A program made the position numbers and the translations under genes. The notes beneath the pieces were generated by a model, which did not search any database, had not been told where the DNA came from, and was given only the letters and a program-made list of their open reading frames with translations. Positions 16,910 to 25,029 of a DNA stretch of 64,000 bases are shown piece by piece; positions within the stretch are counted from its first letter, which is position 1, and each line of letters opens with the position of its first letter. Source of the stretch: FEN-1297 sp963787005 (GTDB lineage: Bacteria > Bacteroidota > Ignavibacteria > Ignavibacteriales > Ignavibacteriaceae); the NCBI GenBank assembly GCA_963787005.1, contig CAWBBX010000101.1:14278-78277 (forward strand), written 5' to 3'.

Positions 16910-18640
16910 ATGTTGAAAAAACGTTGGGATATAAGAGAAGTTGATGATGACCTCACGGTAAAATCATTAGCTGACTCTCTTAATATTTCCGATATCCTAG
17001 CCAAACTTTTGGTTCTTCGGAATATAAAGAACTATCACCAGGCAAAAACATTTTTCCGCCCATCGCTAGAATCACTTCACAATCCCTTTTTAATGGACGG
17101 CATGGAAGCCGCAACGTACAGAGTTATTCAGGCTCTTACTGAAAACCAGTCCATCTGTGTTTTCGGAGATTACGACGTGGACGGGACCTGTTCTACCGCT
17201 CTTCTCTATATGTTTCTTAAAAAACTCGATGCGAACGCGGATTTTTATATTCCCAAAAGACTAACCGAAGGATACGGACTTTCTAAAACCGGGATCGATT
17301 ACATCAAGAGCAAGGGCGTCTCTCTGCTTATTTCCGTCGACTGCGGAATTACAGCGGTAGAAGAAACCGCTTATGCAAAGGAACTGGGAATCGATCTTAT
17401 TATATGCGATCACCACCAGCCGAAAGATGAGCTGCCGGATGCGTACGCAGTGCTCGATCCGCTGAAGCCGGGATGTAATTACCCTTTCAAATATCTTTCC
17501 GGCGCGGGCGTGGCGTTTAAGCTGGCGCAGGGCGTATCGGAAAGAATAGGAAAAAGAGATCTGCCGATGGAGTACCTCGATCTCGTTGCTCTCGCGGGAG
17601 CGGCAGATATTGTCCCTCTAGTTGATGAGAACAGGGTTCTCGTTAAAGAAGGACTCGAAAGAATAAACGTCTCTCCGCGTCCCGGTATACTTGCGTTAAT
17701 CGAAAGCTGCAACATTCTCCCCGGAAATCTTACGTCGGGCCAGGTTGTGTTTACGATAGCGCCGCGTATTAATGCAGTAGGAAGACTGGGCGACGCGCAG
17801 AGAGCGGTGGAACTGCTTATAACCGAAAATAAATCCGAAGCTCTTAAGATGGCGGAGGTGCTGGAATCGGAAAATCATGAAAGAAGAAAAATCGACGAAA
17901 CCACTTTCGACAGCGCACTGGAAATAGTAGAGAACTCGCTCGATCTCAGCGAGGATGTCGCCATTATTCTTCACCAGGAGCAGTGGCATCCCGGTGTTAT
18001 CGGGATAGTGGCTTCAAGGCTTGTGGAAAAATATTACAGGCCCACTATAATGCTTACTACGGTTGACGGAGTGGCGAAAGGTTCCGCGAGAAGTATTTCG
18101 AACTTCAACATTTACGAAGCACTGAAAAAATGCGAGGACCTGCTGATACACTTCGGCGGACATCAGGCTGCGGCGGGACTGGCGGTTGAGGTCGACAAAA
18201 TAGAAGAATTTAGATCGAAGTTTAACCAGATCGTAAAAGAATCTATTACCGACGAGGAACTTCTTCCGGAAATTCATATAGATTCAAGGTTGAGATTTTC
18301 CGAGATAACACCGAAATTTCTCAGGATAATAGATCAATATTCTCCGTTCGGACCCGGGAATATGAGGCCGGTTTTCCTTTCGGAGAACGTGGAGATTTCC
18401 AACTTTCCGAGAATAGTCGGCAACAATCACCTGCTTGTTAGCTTGAAGCAGAAGGGATCCGACAAGGTGTTCGACAGCATCGGTTTTAATATAGGTGAGT
18501 TCTGCAATATGATAAACAAGCGCGGCATGCCATTCGACATTGTATATACCATTGATAAAAGTACGAGAGACGGCAGAACTTTGCCGCAGTTCAGGTTAAA
18601 GGATATTAAAATAAAAGAAAATTACGAGGAGCCAAATTAA
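16910..18640 (+). CDS. recJ: Single-stranded-DNA-specific exonuclease RecJ
   Basis: 5'-3' single-strand exonuclease of recombinational and mismatch repair. The DHH-phosphoesterase core shows DYDVDGTCSTALLY (about 85-98), the SVDCGIT motif and the name-giving DHHQP (about 165-169). The DHHA1 domain has GGHQAAAGL (about 418-426) and a C-terminal OB-like region follows (SPFGPGNMRPVF). At 576 aa it is the standard bacterial length. Its stop codon shares its last base with the yebC start (TAATG), so the two are translationally coupled, and ruvC and ruvA follow on the same strand. Confidence 0.96.
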   Translation: MLKKRWDIREVDDDLTVKSLADSLNISDILAKLLVLRNIKNYHQAKTFFRPSLESLHNPFLMDGMEAATYRVIQALTENQSICVFGDYDVDGTCSTALLYMFLKKLDANADFYIPKRLTEGYGLSKTGIDYIKSKGVSLLISVDCGITAVEETAYAKELGIDLIICDHHQPKDELPDAYAVLDPLKPGCNYPFKYLSGAGVAFKLAQGVSERIGKRDLPMEYLDLVALAGAADIVPLVDENRVLVKEGLERINVSPRPGILALIESCNILPGNLTSGQVVFTIAPRINAVGRLGDAQRAVELLITENKSEALKMAEVLESENHERRKIDETTFDSALEIVENSLDLSEDVAIILHQEQWHPGVIGIVASRLVEKYYRPTIMLTTVDGVAKGSARSISNFNIYEALKKCEDLLIHFGGHQAAAGLAVEVDKIEEFRSKFNQIVKESITDEELLPEIHIDSRLRFSEITPKFLRIIDQYSPFGPGNMRPVFLSENVEISNFPRIVGNNHLLVSLKQKGSDKVFDSIGFNIGEFCNMINKRGMPFDIVYTIDKSTRDGRTLPQFRLKDIKIKENYEEPN

Positions 18641-19377
18641 TGTCAGGTCATTCAAAATGGGCAACCACAAAGCGTAAAAAAGCTGCCATCGATGCGAAAA
18701 GAGGAAAGCTTTTTACCAAGCTTATTAAAGAAATAACAATTGCTGCGCGCGGAGGCGGAGGCGATCCTTCCGGAAACCCGCGATTGAGACTTGCAGTCGA
18801 TAATGCCAAGGCAGCCAATATGCCGCAGGATAATATCGACAGAGCCATTAAGAAAGCTACCGGCGAGCTCGACGGAGTTACGTATCACGAAATTACATAC
18901 GAAGGCTACGGTCCCGCCGGAATTGCCGTGCTTGTGGAAGTCGCAACCGACAACAAGAACAGAACAGTCGCGGAAGTAAGACATCTGTTCAGCAAGAGCG
19001 GCGGAAGTTTGGGCGAATCAAATTCAGTAGCGTGGATGTTCGACAGAAAAGGCGTTATCACAATGCCGAAGCAGGGAAAGACGGAGGACGACATAATGAT
19101 GATTGTTATTGAGGCCGGCGCCGAGGATCTTCAGACAGAAGAGGATTTCTTCGAAATACAAACTCCTATCGAATCTTTCGAACCGGTAAGAAAATCCCTG
19201 ATCGATAACGGACTAACCATCGAGAATGCTTCTCTGCAGTGGATAGCCAAGAACTATATAAACATCGAAGGCGAGGACGCAGAAAAAGCTATGAAATTGA
19301 TAGAAGGACTCGAAGACAACGACGACGTACAGAACGTATACTCAAACGCGGATTTCGACGAAGCTTCACTGAGCTAA
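18640..19377 (+). CDS. yebC: YebC/PmpR family protein (TACO1 homologue)
   Basis: The N-terminus MSGHSKWATTKRKKAAIDAK is the family signature, followed by GGGDPSGNPRLR and the NMPQDNIDRAIKKATG segment; 245 aa is the normal length. YebC proteins were first described as DNA-binding regulators near ruvC and more recently as translation factors that relieve ribosome stalling at proline stretches (family knowledge). It overlaps recJ by one base and precedes ruvC and ruvA, the classic yebC-ruvCA neighbourhood. Translation probably depends on coupling to recJ. Confidence 0.96.
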   Translation: MSGHSKWATTKRKKAAIDAKRGKLFTKLIKEITIAARGGGGDPSGNPRLRLAVDNAKAANMPQDNIDRAIKKATGELDGVTYHEITYEGYGPAGIAVLVEVATDNKNRTVAEVRHLFSKSGGSLGESNSVAWMFDRKGVITMPKQGKTEDDIMMIVIEAGAEDLQTEEDFFEIQTPIESFEPVRKSLIDNGLTIENASLQWIAKNYINIEGEDAEKAMKLIEGLEDNDDVQNVYSNADFDEASLS

Positions 19378-19410
19378 TTAAACATTTTCGGGGTCGTATT
19401 AAAAGCTCGG

Positions 19411-19499
19411 TGTCATTCTGATCCCGACTTGTCGGGAGAAGAATCTCAATAAATTTTAGGTAAGATTCTTCGGTCGCTCAAGCTCCCCCAGAATGACAA
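19411..19499. repeat. Palindromic intergenic repeat (GTCATTCTG...CAGAATGAC)
   Basis: The segment opens with TGTCATTCTG and closes with its inverse CAGAATGACA. It contains an inner hairpin CCCGACTTGTCGGG and a pair of AAGAATCT/AGATTCTT arms, so it could fold as one long cruciform of about 90 bp. It carries no frame. It looks like a miniature non-autonomous element or an extragenic palindrome sitting between yebC and ruvC. Confidence 0.6.
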
Positions 19500-19541
19500 G
19501 CAACGCTATTAACACAGCCTCATAATTTTTTTAAGTTTATA

Positions 19542-20081
19542 ATGATAATTTTAGGCGTAGATCCCGGAACTAATTTTACCGGTTACGGGATAATAAAATA
19601 CGACAAGAACACGTTCACCAGAGTCGTAAACGGTCTTATAAAACTCCCCCCGTCCAAACCGCTTCCCCTCAAACTCGGCATTATTTACGATGAGCTTGCG
19701 AACGTAATAAAGAAATATAAACCCGATGAGTTCGCGATAGAGACTGCTTTCTACGGCAAGAACGTACAGTCCGCCATGAAGATCGGCTACGCACGGGGAG
19801 TCTCGATACTTTCCGCTGTTCATAATGACCTGCCCACAAGCGAATACTCGCCGCGGGAAATTAAAAAGTCGGTTGTCGGCACCGGTGCGGCATCGAAGGA
19901 GCAGGTAAATTATATGATCCGGACTATTCTCGAAATTAGCGCCTCCGATAAAATGAAATTCGACGAGAGCGATGCGCTCGCCGTTGCGCTCTGCCACGCG
20001 TTCAGGATGAAGTCACCCTCGAAAAAGAGCAAGGACTGGAAGGCGTTTATCGAAGCATTCCCCGACAGGGTAATAGATTAA
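19542..20081 (+). CDS. ruvC: Crossover junction endodeoxyribonuclease RuvC
   Basis: Holliday-junction resolvase with RNase H-like fold. The four acidic catalytic residues are present: Asp in MIILGVDPGTNFTGYG (D7), Glu in EFAIETAFYGK, and the Asp pair in FDESDALAVALCHA. The length, 179 aa, fits the family, and its C-terminus has a small lysine-rich extension. The start ATG (19542) is fixed by the D7 position. ruvA follows 118 bp downstream; ruvB is not in the window. Confidence 0.96.
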   Translation: MIILGVDPGTNFTGYGIIKYDKNTFTRVVNGLIKLPPSKPLPLKLGIIYDELANVIKKYKPDEFAIETAFYGKNVQSAMKIGYARGVSILSAVHNDLPTSEYSPREIKKSVVGTGAASKEQVNYMIRTILEISASDKMKFDESDALAVALCHAFRMKSPSKKSKDWKAFIEAFPDRVID

Positions 20082-20199
20082 ATACAGAGCTGACGCTCAA
20101 CAAATCATTTTTGATTTTAATAGAACTTAAACTAAGTTTATACCTCGGCAGCGGAAAAAATTTCGCTTTTAATTATTCATTCTTAATTGAAAATTATTT

Positions 20200-20781
20200 A
20201 TGATAGGCTACCTCAAAGGGAACATACTTTCGGTGAAGCCGACAAAGGTTCTTCTGGACGTAAACGGCGTCGGTTACGCAGTTAACATATCGATCAATAC
20301 ATTCGAAGAAATAAACAATAAAGACACGGCTTCGCTCTTTATTCATACCAGCGTGAGGGAGGATTCGATTACACTTTACGGTTTCTTCGCGGAGCCTGAA
20401 AAGGATATGTTCGAGCTTTTGATCTCGATAAGCGGGATCGGGCCAAAGCTGGCTCAGAGTATTCTTTCCGGTATTATGGTCGATGAACTTAAGAGCGCGA
20501 TAAAGAACGGAGATACTGGAAGAATAACGGCCGCACCGGGCGTCGGTAGAAAAACCGCGGAGAGACTTGTGCTGGAGCTGAGATCCAAAGTCGATGCCGT
20601 CGCCGAAGCAGGCGGAACCGCGGACAGCAGGAGTGTAAAAGGTGAGGCGGTGTCGGCGCTTACGACTTTGGGCTACAATTTAAAGGTAGCCGAAAAGGCT
20701 GTATCGGATTCTTTATCGGCTGAGCCCGACCTTCCTCTTGAGGATTTGATAAAAAAAGCGCTGGGAGTGCTGAATAATTAG
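20200..20781 (+). CDS. ruvA: Holliday junction branch-migration subunit RuvA
   Basis: Forms tetramers that bind four-way junctions and load the RuvB motor. The OB domain (MIGYLKGNILSVKPTKVLLD, 1-63) has the characteristic SVREDSITLYGF segment. Helix-hairpin-helix motifs follow in SGIGPKLAQSILSG and APGVGRKTAERLV, then a linker and the C-terminal RuvB-contacting domain III (about 145-193). At 193 aa it is complete. It ends the recJ-yebC-ruvC-ruvA run. Confidence 0.96.
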   Translation: MIGYLKGNILSVKPTKVLLDVNGVGYAVNISINTFEEINNKDTASLFIHTSVREDSITLYGFFAEPEKDMFELLISISGIGPKLAQSILSGIMVDELKSAIKNGDTGRITAAPGVGRKTAERLVLELRSKVDAVAEAGGTADSRSVKGEAVSALTTLGYNLKVAEKAVSDSLSAEPDLPLEDLIKKALGVLNN

Positions 20782-20820
20782 CCGCCTTAATTTCCCTTTG
20801 ATGATTATCCGATCTTAAAT

Positions 20821-21267
20821 TTAAAGATAGTTCTCCGGAATTTTAAGTGTTTCCGTCTGCTCGTTCCAGGCAATGCACGATATCCGCCATTTATTATTTA
20901 CCTTAATAAACTGAATACTGTTTATACCCAGAGAAGACGGTTCCTTTTCCTCGAGATCATATTTTTTCTCATAAGTGCTGAAACGGTGGGCTACCTTGCC
21001 GAAAAGTTCGGTCTTTGAAGAGATCTCGCCTTCGTAAAATGCTTTTATAACGCCGCTCTCCAGCTTATCCTTATAAATCTGAATAAAGTCATCCGCTTTC
21101 ATTATCAGCGGATCACTGCCGTTGTTGTTTATCATCCGTCCGTCAGGTATCATCAGATCGGTAAGTTTATCTACCTCCGGATACCCGCCTTCCGAAAAAC
21201 ATATGCAGGCGTACAATTCTTTTGCGGTTTGATTGATCTGTTCTAAATCTTCTTCTGATTTACTCAC
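20821..21267 (-). CDS. NTF2-like (SnoaL/DUF4440-type) protein
   Basis: A 148-aa cytoplasmic protein with the cone-shaped NTF2-like pattern: an N-terminal helix (SEEDLEQINQTAKELYACIC), a core with DLMIPDGRMINNN, then beta-strands ending in INSIQFIKVNNKWRISCIAW. The final strand-tryptophan pattern is typical for the fold. NTF2-like proteins range from enzymes to binding subunits and the pocket residues do not point to one function. It lies 15 bp downstream of the DUF4937 gene and is probably co-transcribed with it. Confidence 0.75.
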   Translation of the reverse strand: MSKSEEDLEQINQTAKELYACICFSEGGYPEVDKLTDLMIPDGRMINNNGSDPLIMKADDFIQIYKDKLESGVIKAFYEGEISSKTELFGKVAHRFSTYEKKYDLEEKEPSSLGINSIQFIKVNNKWRISCIAWNEQTETLKIPENYL

Positions 21268-21282
21268 TGTAATTCCTCCCTT

Positions 21283-21918
21283 TTAATAAACCGTCCACGA
21301 ATCTTCCATTCGTATTATCCTTGCTGTTAATTTTTCCATATCCTTTTCCATCCCGGCTTTTACTCTGAGTATTTGAAGTTTATTCTGTACAAAATCGAAG
21401 TGAGATTTTTCGGAATCCCATAAAGTCAGCACCAGGAAATCGGATTCAATTTCCTTTCGTTTCGTAAAATAACCACCGAGCATTCCGTTTACTTCCGCCA
21501 TGCCCGGTTTCCATGCCGTGTTCTGCGACTCAATATACTGTTCCTGCCTCCCAAGGTATGTTGTGCATTCCGTGCTTCTTATTAATTTTGAATTCTCAAT
21601 TAATTCGGGAATATCTTGCTGCGTCTCACTGAATTCAAACATAGAATCATACAAAGATATTGCAATGGAGACATATGTTTCCGTCTGTCCGCTGTTATTT
21701 AAAATATTATCGTGGACACTTTGCATAAAACAAAGATAAGAAGAATGGTCCCGCCAAATTGAAAGTATGCAAGCTTCATTATCGTTGTGTATATTCCATC
21801 CTCCGGTTTGGGCAATAAAACCTTCGGTTCCTTTAACGGCCTGCCATTGTTCCTGCGCAGCGGAAAATAGATTCTTGTTTTGCGATTCGACCAGGCACTT
21901 TATCCATTTGACAAGCAT
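21283..21918 (-). CDS. DUF4937/YdbC-like protein with two monooxygenase-like domains
   Basis: The N-terminal half (MLVKWIKCLVESQNKNLFSA, EGFIAQTGGWN) matches the DUF4937/YdbC family, whose dimeric ferredoxin-like fold resembles antibiotic-biosynthesis monooxygenases. The C-terminal half (about 115-205) repeats the layout with MLGGYFTKRKEIESDFLVLT and a WDSEKSHFDF segment like the first half's WRDHSSYLCF. The protein therefore looks like a tandem duplication forming an intramolecular dimer. Function is unknown. A clear AGGGGAT ribosome site precedes the ATG. It is the first gene of the pair with the NTF2-like protein. Confidence 0.75.
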   Translation of the reverse strand: MLVKWIKCLVESQNKNLFSAAQEQWQAVKGTEGFIAQTGGWNIHNDNEACILSIWRDHSSYLCFMQSVHDNILNNSGQTETYVSIAISLYDSMFEFSETQQDIPELIENSKLIRSTECTTYLGRQEQYIESQNTAWKPGMAEVNGMLGGYFTKRKEIESDFLVLTLWDSEKSHFDFVQNKLQILRVKAGMEKDMEKLTARIIRMEDSWTVY

Positions 21919-22186
21919 AATATCCCCTGAATTACTTGTATTTACGGACCTTGAATTTAACTTGCAGCTGGAAATTGCGGAATGTCATCCCCTCGGAAAG
22001 TAAGTATTTCTACAGCTTCAAAACCGGTTTTCCCCTCTCTTCAGCTCAGTAAAAAAAAATTCCAATTGATAGATAACTTATTTTTGGAAATATATCCACA
22101 TAATTCTTTAACCGGGGCAAAAAATAACAGGAAGTACTTAGAGCTTACCGGACGCTTCTTTTTCGGGAAATGATAATTTTAATCGA

Positions 22187-22741
22187 CTAATCCTGTTTGG
22201 TCATTATAAACTTATTCGGATCGTAGGCCTGCTCCCTCAGAATGGAAAATATTTTCTGCAGGTCGTCTTCGGATAGTTTTTTCGTCCGGCTTAATATCCA
22301 GCCGTATTTCCTGGTAGGTGTACCAACAACAGCGTACCGGTAATTGTCATCAAGTCCGATTATCCAATAATCCCCCCAGAATAAATGGAAACCGAGAATA
22401 CTTACGAAGCTTACCTCCAGCTTTGAATTGGTCTTGCCGTCGGCTACCTTGGCAATACCATCCGCCTCGTTTACCTCTCCATTGTCTTCTATGCATTTGT
22501 TTATAACGTCGATCTTACCGTCTTCTCTCAGTTTGTATGTAGCCGTGGTGTTTTTAGCGCAGCTTTTCTGAAAACGGTTCGGTATTTTAGCTATCTCGTA
22601 CCATGTACCGGCATACTTCTGCAGATCGACCTTGCTTACCGTAGCCGGCTCGCTCTTTTCGGAATCTTGCGCGCTAGCGTTAACGACCAATAAAATAGAA
22701 AGGAAAAACAGCGCATAAAACATTTTAAATATATCGTTCAC
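22187..22741 (-). CDS. blc: Bacterial lipocalin family protein (Blc-like)
   Basis: Eight-stranded lipid-binding beta-barrel of the Blc group. After a signal peptide (FYALFFLSILLVVNASAQ) come the lipocalin GxW motif in YAGTWYEIAKIPNRFQKSC (about 44-62), the second-region GDYWIIGLDDNYRYAVVG and the third-region YGWILSRT. E. coli Blc is an outer-membrane lipoprotein binding lysophospholipids; here no lipobox Cys follows the signal peptide, so the protein is probably soluble in the periplasm. The start is GTG (22739-22741), supported by AGGGGAG five bases upstream; the ATG 18 bases downstream would be too far from it. Confidence 0.92.
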   Translation of the reverse strand: MNDIFKMFYALFFLSILLVVNASAQDSEKSEPATVSKVDLQKYAGTWYEIAKIPNRFQKSCAKNTTATYKLREDGKIDVINKCIEDNGEVNEADGIAKVADGKTNSKLEVSFVSILGFHLFWGDYWIIGLDDNYRYAVVGTPTRKYGWILSRTKKLSEDDLQKIFSILREQAYDPNKFIMTKQD

Positions 22742-22817
22742 GTTAACTCCCCTTCTGTTTTTTTTGATGGCTTACATTTTCGCAAATTATAACAATGCAG
22801 GTTTTGCGAAAGAACAA

Positions 22818-23471
22818 TTAAACTATTTCGGCCTCGATAGTTCCTATGCCGGTTATATTTCCTTCCAGCTTGTCCCCTACTTCAACCTTGCTCACTCCGG
22901 CCGGAGTACCGGTATAAACCAGATCGCCCTCTTCCAGAGTCATAACGGAGGAGATATACCTTACAAGTTCGGCAGGGGAAAAGATCATCATATTCAATTT
23001 CTCCGACTGCCGCACTTCCCCGTTAACCTTGAGCGTAATAGTTTCGTTTAAATCGAGATGATAATCATCCTTAGAAATAAAATCCGATATCACAGCGGAA
23101 GTATCGAAACATTTTGCCAATGTCCACGGCTTTCCTTCCTTCTTTAACGTTGCCTGCACGTCTCGCGCTGTCATGTCCAAACCCACACCGTAACCCGATA
23201 TCGCATCCCCGGCTTCTTCTAAAGTACAGTCCTTTGTTTTTGTTCCGATGAGAAGCACGAGCTCAATTTCATGGTGAAGATCTTTTGAAAAGGAAGGATG
23301 AATTATTTTTTCGCCCGAATATATCATCGCGGAAGCCGGCTTTAAAAATAATATCGGCTCGGCCGGAACTTCGTTCCCTAGTTCTTTCGCGTGTTCGGCA
23401 TAGTTGCGTCCTACGCATACAATTTTGCCTACGTTTATTCTTTCTTTGTTCTTAAGATTAATTGATTTCAT
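22818..23471 (-). CDS. Fumarylacetoacetate hydrolase (FAH) family protein
   Basis: Metal-dependent FAH-fold enzyme of about the size of YcgM/FAHD1 (217 aa). Family motifs are CVGRNYAEHAKELGN (near 19-33), the metal-ligand segment HHEIELVLLIG (about 70-80) with its acidic pair, GYGVGLDMTARDVQ, and the terminal LVYTGTPAGVSKVEVGD. Relatives act as acylpyruvate hydrolases or oxaloacetate decarboxylases or tautomerases; the sequence does not decide between them. It lies 76 bp upstream of the lipocalin gene on the same strand, with a gap large enough for a separate promoter. Confidence 0.9.
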   Translation of the reverse strand: MKSINLKNKERINVGKIVCVGRNYAEHAKELGNEVPAEPILFLKPASAMIYSGEKIIHPSFSKDLHHEIELVLLIGTKTKDCTLEEAGDAISGYGVGLDMTARDVQATLKKEGKPWTLAKCFDTSAVISDFISKDDYHLDLNETITLKVNGEVRQSEKLNMMIFSPAELVRYISSVMTLEEGDLVYTGTPAGVSKVEVGDKLEGNITGIGTIEAEIV

Positions 23472-23555
23472 AAATTTGTCTGTTGTAAGTTGTTTGTGGT
23501 TTGTTGTATGATTTAATTTAATATAGCGTTAAAATTAATTAAAAAGGATGAAAAT

Positions 23556-23666
23556 CCGTAGCGCAGACTATTAGTCTGCGCAATAAAAAAAAGATGAAAT
23601 CCGCAGTGCAGACTATTAGTCTGCGCAATTATAAACCAAGCACGCAGACCGGTGGTCTGCGCTACG
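23556..23666. repeat. Cluster of three GTAG(C)GCAGAC...GTCTGCGC palindromes
   Basis: Three palindromes in 110 bp: 23558-23582 and 23603-23626 share GCAGACTATTAGTCTGC, and 23641-23665 has GCAGACCGGTGGTCTGC with the outer bases GCGCTACG. The outer arm GTAGCGCAGAC is constant while the core changes. Related copies lie at 48041-48120. They sit between the convergent-side ends of the FAH gene and the secreted protein gene and may work as transcriptional stops. Confidence 0.75.
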
Positions 23667-23696
23667 TAAAATCAACAGCCGCCGGCCAACAGCCGA

Positions 23697-24953
23697 TTAC
23701 GTTTTCTGTTTTTTCTTCTTCGCCGCGGGGAATAAGACATTATTCAATATAAGTCGGTATCCGGGTGAATTTTTGTGAAGCGATAAATCAGTAGGGGGAT
23801 CTCCGACGAGGTGCTCATAAGCTTCAGGATCGTGGCCGCCGTAAAAAGTAAAAGTGCCGCGGCCGTAATTTCCGTGGATATATTTTACCTGATCGGTTCC
23901 CTGGCGCTTAGCGAGGATAGTCACGTTCTTTTTTATATTCTCTTGGTGGAACATAGTCGTTTGCCCCATAAAACCGCGTATAACGTTTACGTGATCCTGC
24001 GTGAGCATTGTGGGTACAGGATCGTATTTAGCCGAGAAATCAAAGAGAGTGAAATAATCGTTGTCCCGGTTCCCTATCTCACTCGGCTGAACATCTATAC
24101 TGCTGAACTCGTAAACGTACGGATTCATTTCAAGCTTAAAGTTTGTAAACGCGAGAGTATTGGAGAAGTCCAGCTTTTGCTGCGCATCCGGATCGGGCGG
24201 ATCGCCGTCGAACATTGAGGAACAGATATCCACGTTATGCGCGGCGAGGGCGATGTCGAAAGAATCGGTAGCCGAGCACATTGCGAAGAGGAAGCCACCT
24301 TTGCCCACATAATCCTTTATCTTTTCGGCTACCGTTTTCATCATATCCGAAACTTTCTTGAAACCGTTCTTCTTTGCGTCATTCTCGTACTGGATCTGGT
24401 TATCTATGTACCACTGTGCATTGCTGAAGCTTGCGTAGAACTTTCCGTACTGTCCGGTAAAATCCTCATGGTGAAGATGAAGCCAGTCGTACTTTGCAAG
24501 TTCCCCGTTTAATATCTCGTCGTTCCAAATTTTTGTGTAGGGAATCTTTGCGTAGTCGAGCACCATGGTTACCGCGTCGTCCCAGGGCTGAAAGCTCGGC
24601 GGTACGTACACTGCGATCTTCGGGGCTTTCTCCAGTTGTACCACAGCCATGTTGTTATCGTCGCTTTGAACTGTAGAATAAATATCAGCGGCTTGAGATG
24701 TGGTTAAAGGTTCGAAAGCTACTCCTTCCACCCGGCATTCGTTTGCGATTTTATCCGTGTAGTTCAACATAAACGACCCGCCGCGGTAATTTAAAAGCCA
24801 GTCGGCTTTTTCCCCGCGAGCCAGAACATGGTATGTAATGCCGTAAGCCTTAAGGTGGTCGCTTTGCTTAAGATCCATGTATATTAATATCTTCGATTGG
24901 GGGAATGTAAGGAACGGGAACAATACAAGAAGGAGCACAAATTTCTTCAACAT
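23697..24953 (-). CDS. Secreted protein of unknown function with amidotransferase-like core
   Basis: A signal peptide (MLKKFVLLLVLFPFLTFPQ) opens a 418-aa protein. Notable parts are a central region (about 120-235) with a Rossmann-like start (KAPKIAVYVPP), YDWLHLHHEDFTG, and a GGFLFAMCSATDSFDIALA loop resembling the elbow of class I glutamine-amidotransferase-like or ThuA folds, then YGGHDPEAYEHLVGD near the C-terminus and a lysine-rich tail. I recall homologues carrying the label asparagine synthetase B, but no AsnB glutaminase or synthetase motif is visible, so I do not use it. It lies 76 bp downstream of clpX on the same strand. Function unknown. Confidence 0.7.
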   Translation of the reverse strand: MLKKFVLLLVLFPFLTFPQSKILIYMDLKQSDHLKAYGITYHVLARGEKADWLLNYRGGSFMLNYTDKIANECRVEGVAFEPLTTSQAADIYSTVQSDDNNMAVVQLEKAPKIAVYVPPSFQPWDDAVTMVLDYAKIPYTKIWNDEILNGELAKYDWLHLHHEDFTGQYGKFYASFSNAQWYIDNQIQYENDAKKNGFKKVSDMMKTVAEKIKDYVGKGGFLFAMCSATDSFDIALAAHNVDICSSMFDGDPPDPDAQQKLDFSNTLAFTNFKLEMNPYVYEFSSIDVQPSEIGNRDNDYFTLFDFSAKYDPVPTMLTQDHVNVIRGFMGQTTMFHQENIKKNVTILAKRQGTDQVKYIHGNYGRGTFTFYGGHDPEAYEHLVGDPPTDLSLHKNSPGYRLILNNVLFPAAKKKKQKT

Positions 24954-25029
24954 TTCACACCATATCTCTATAAAAGTAGAGGGCGATCATAAGAGACCGC
25001 CCAAATTAAATAATATTTCCGGAAAACTG

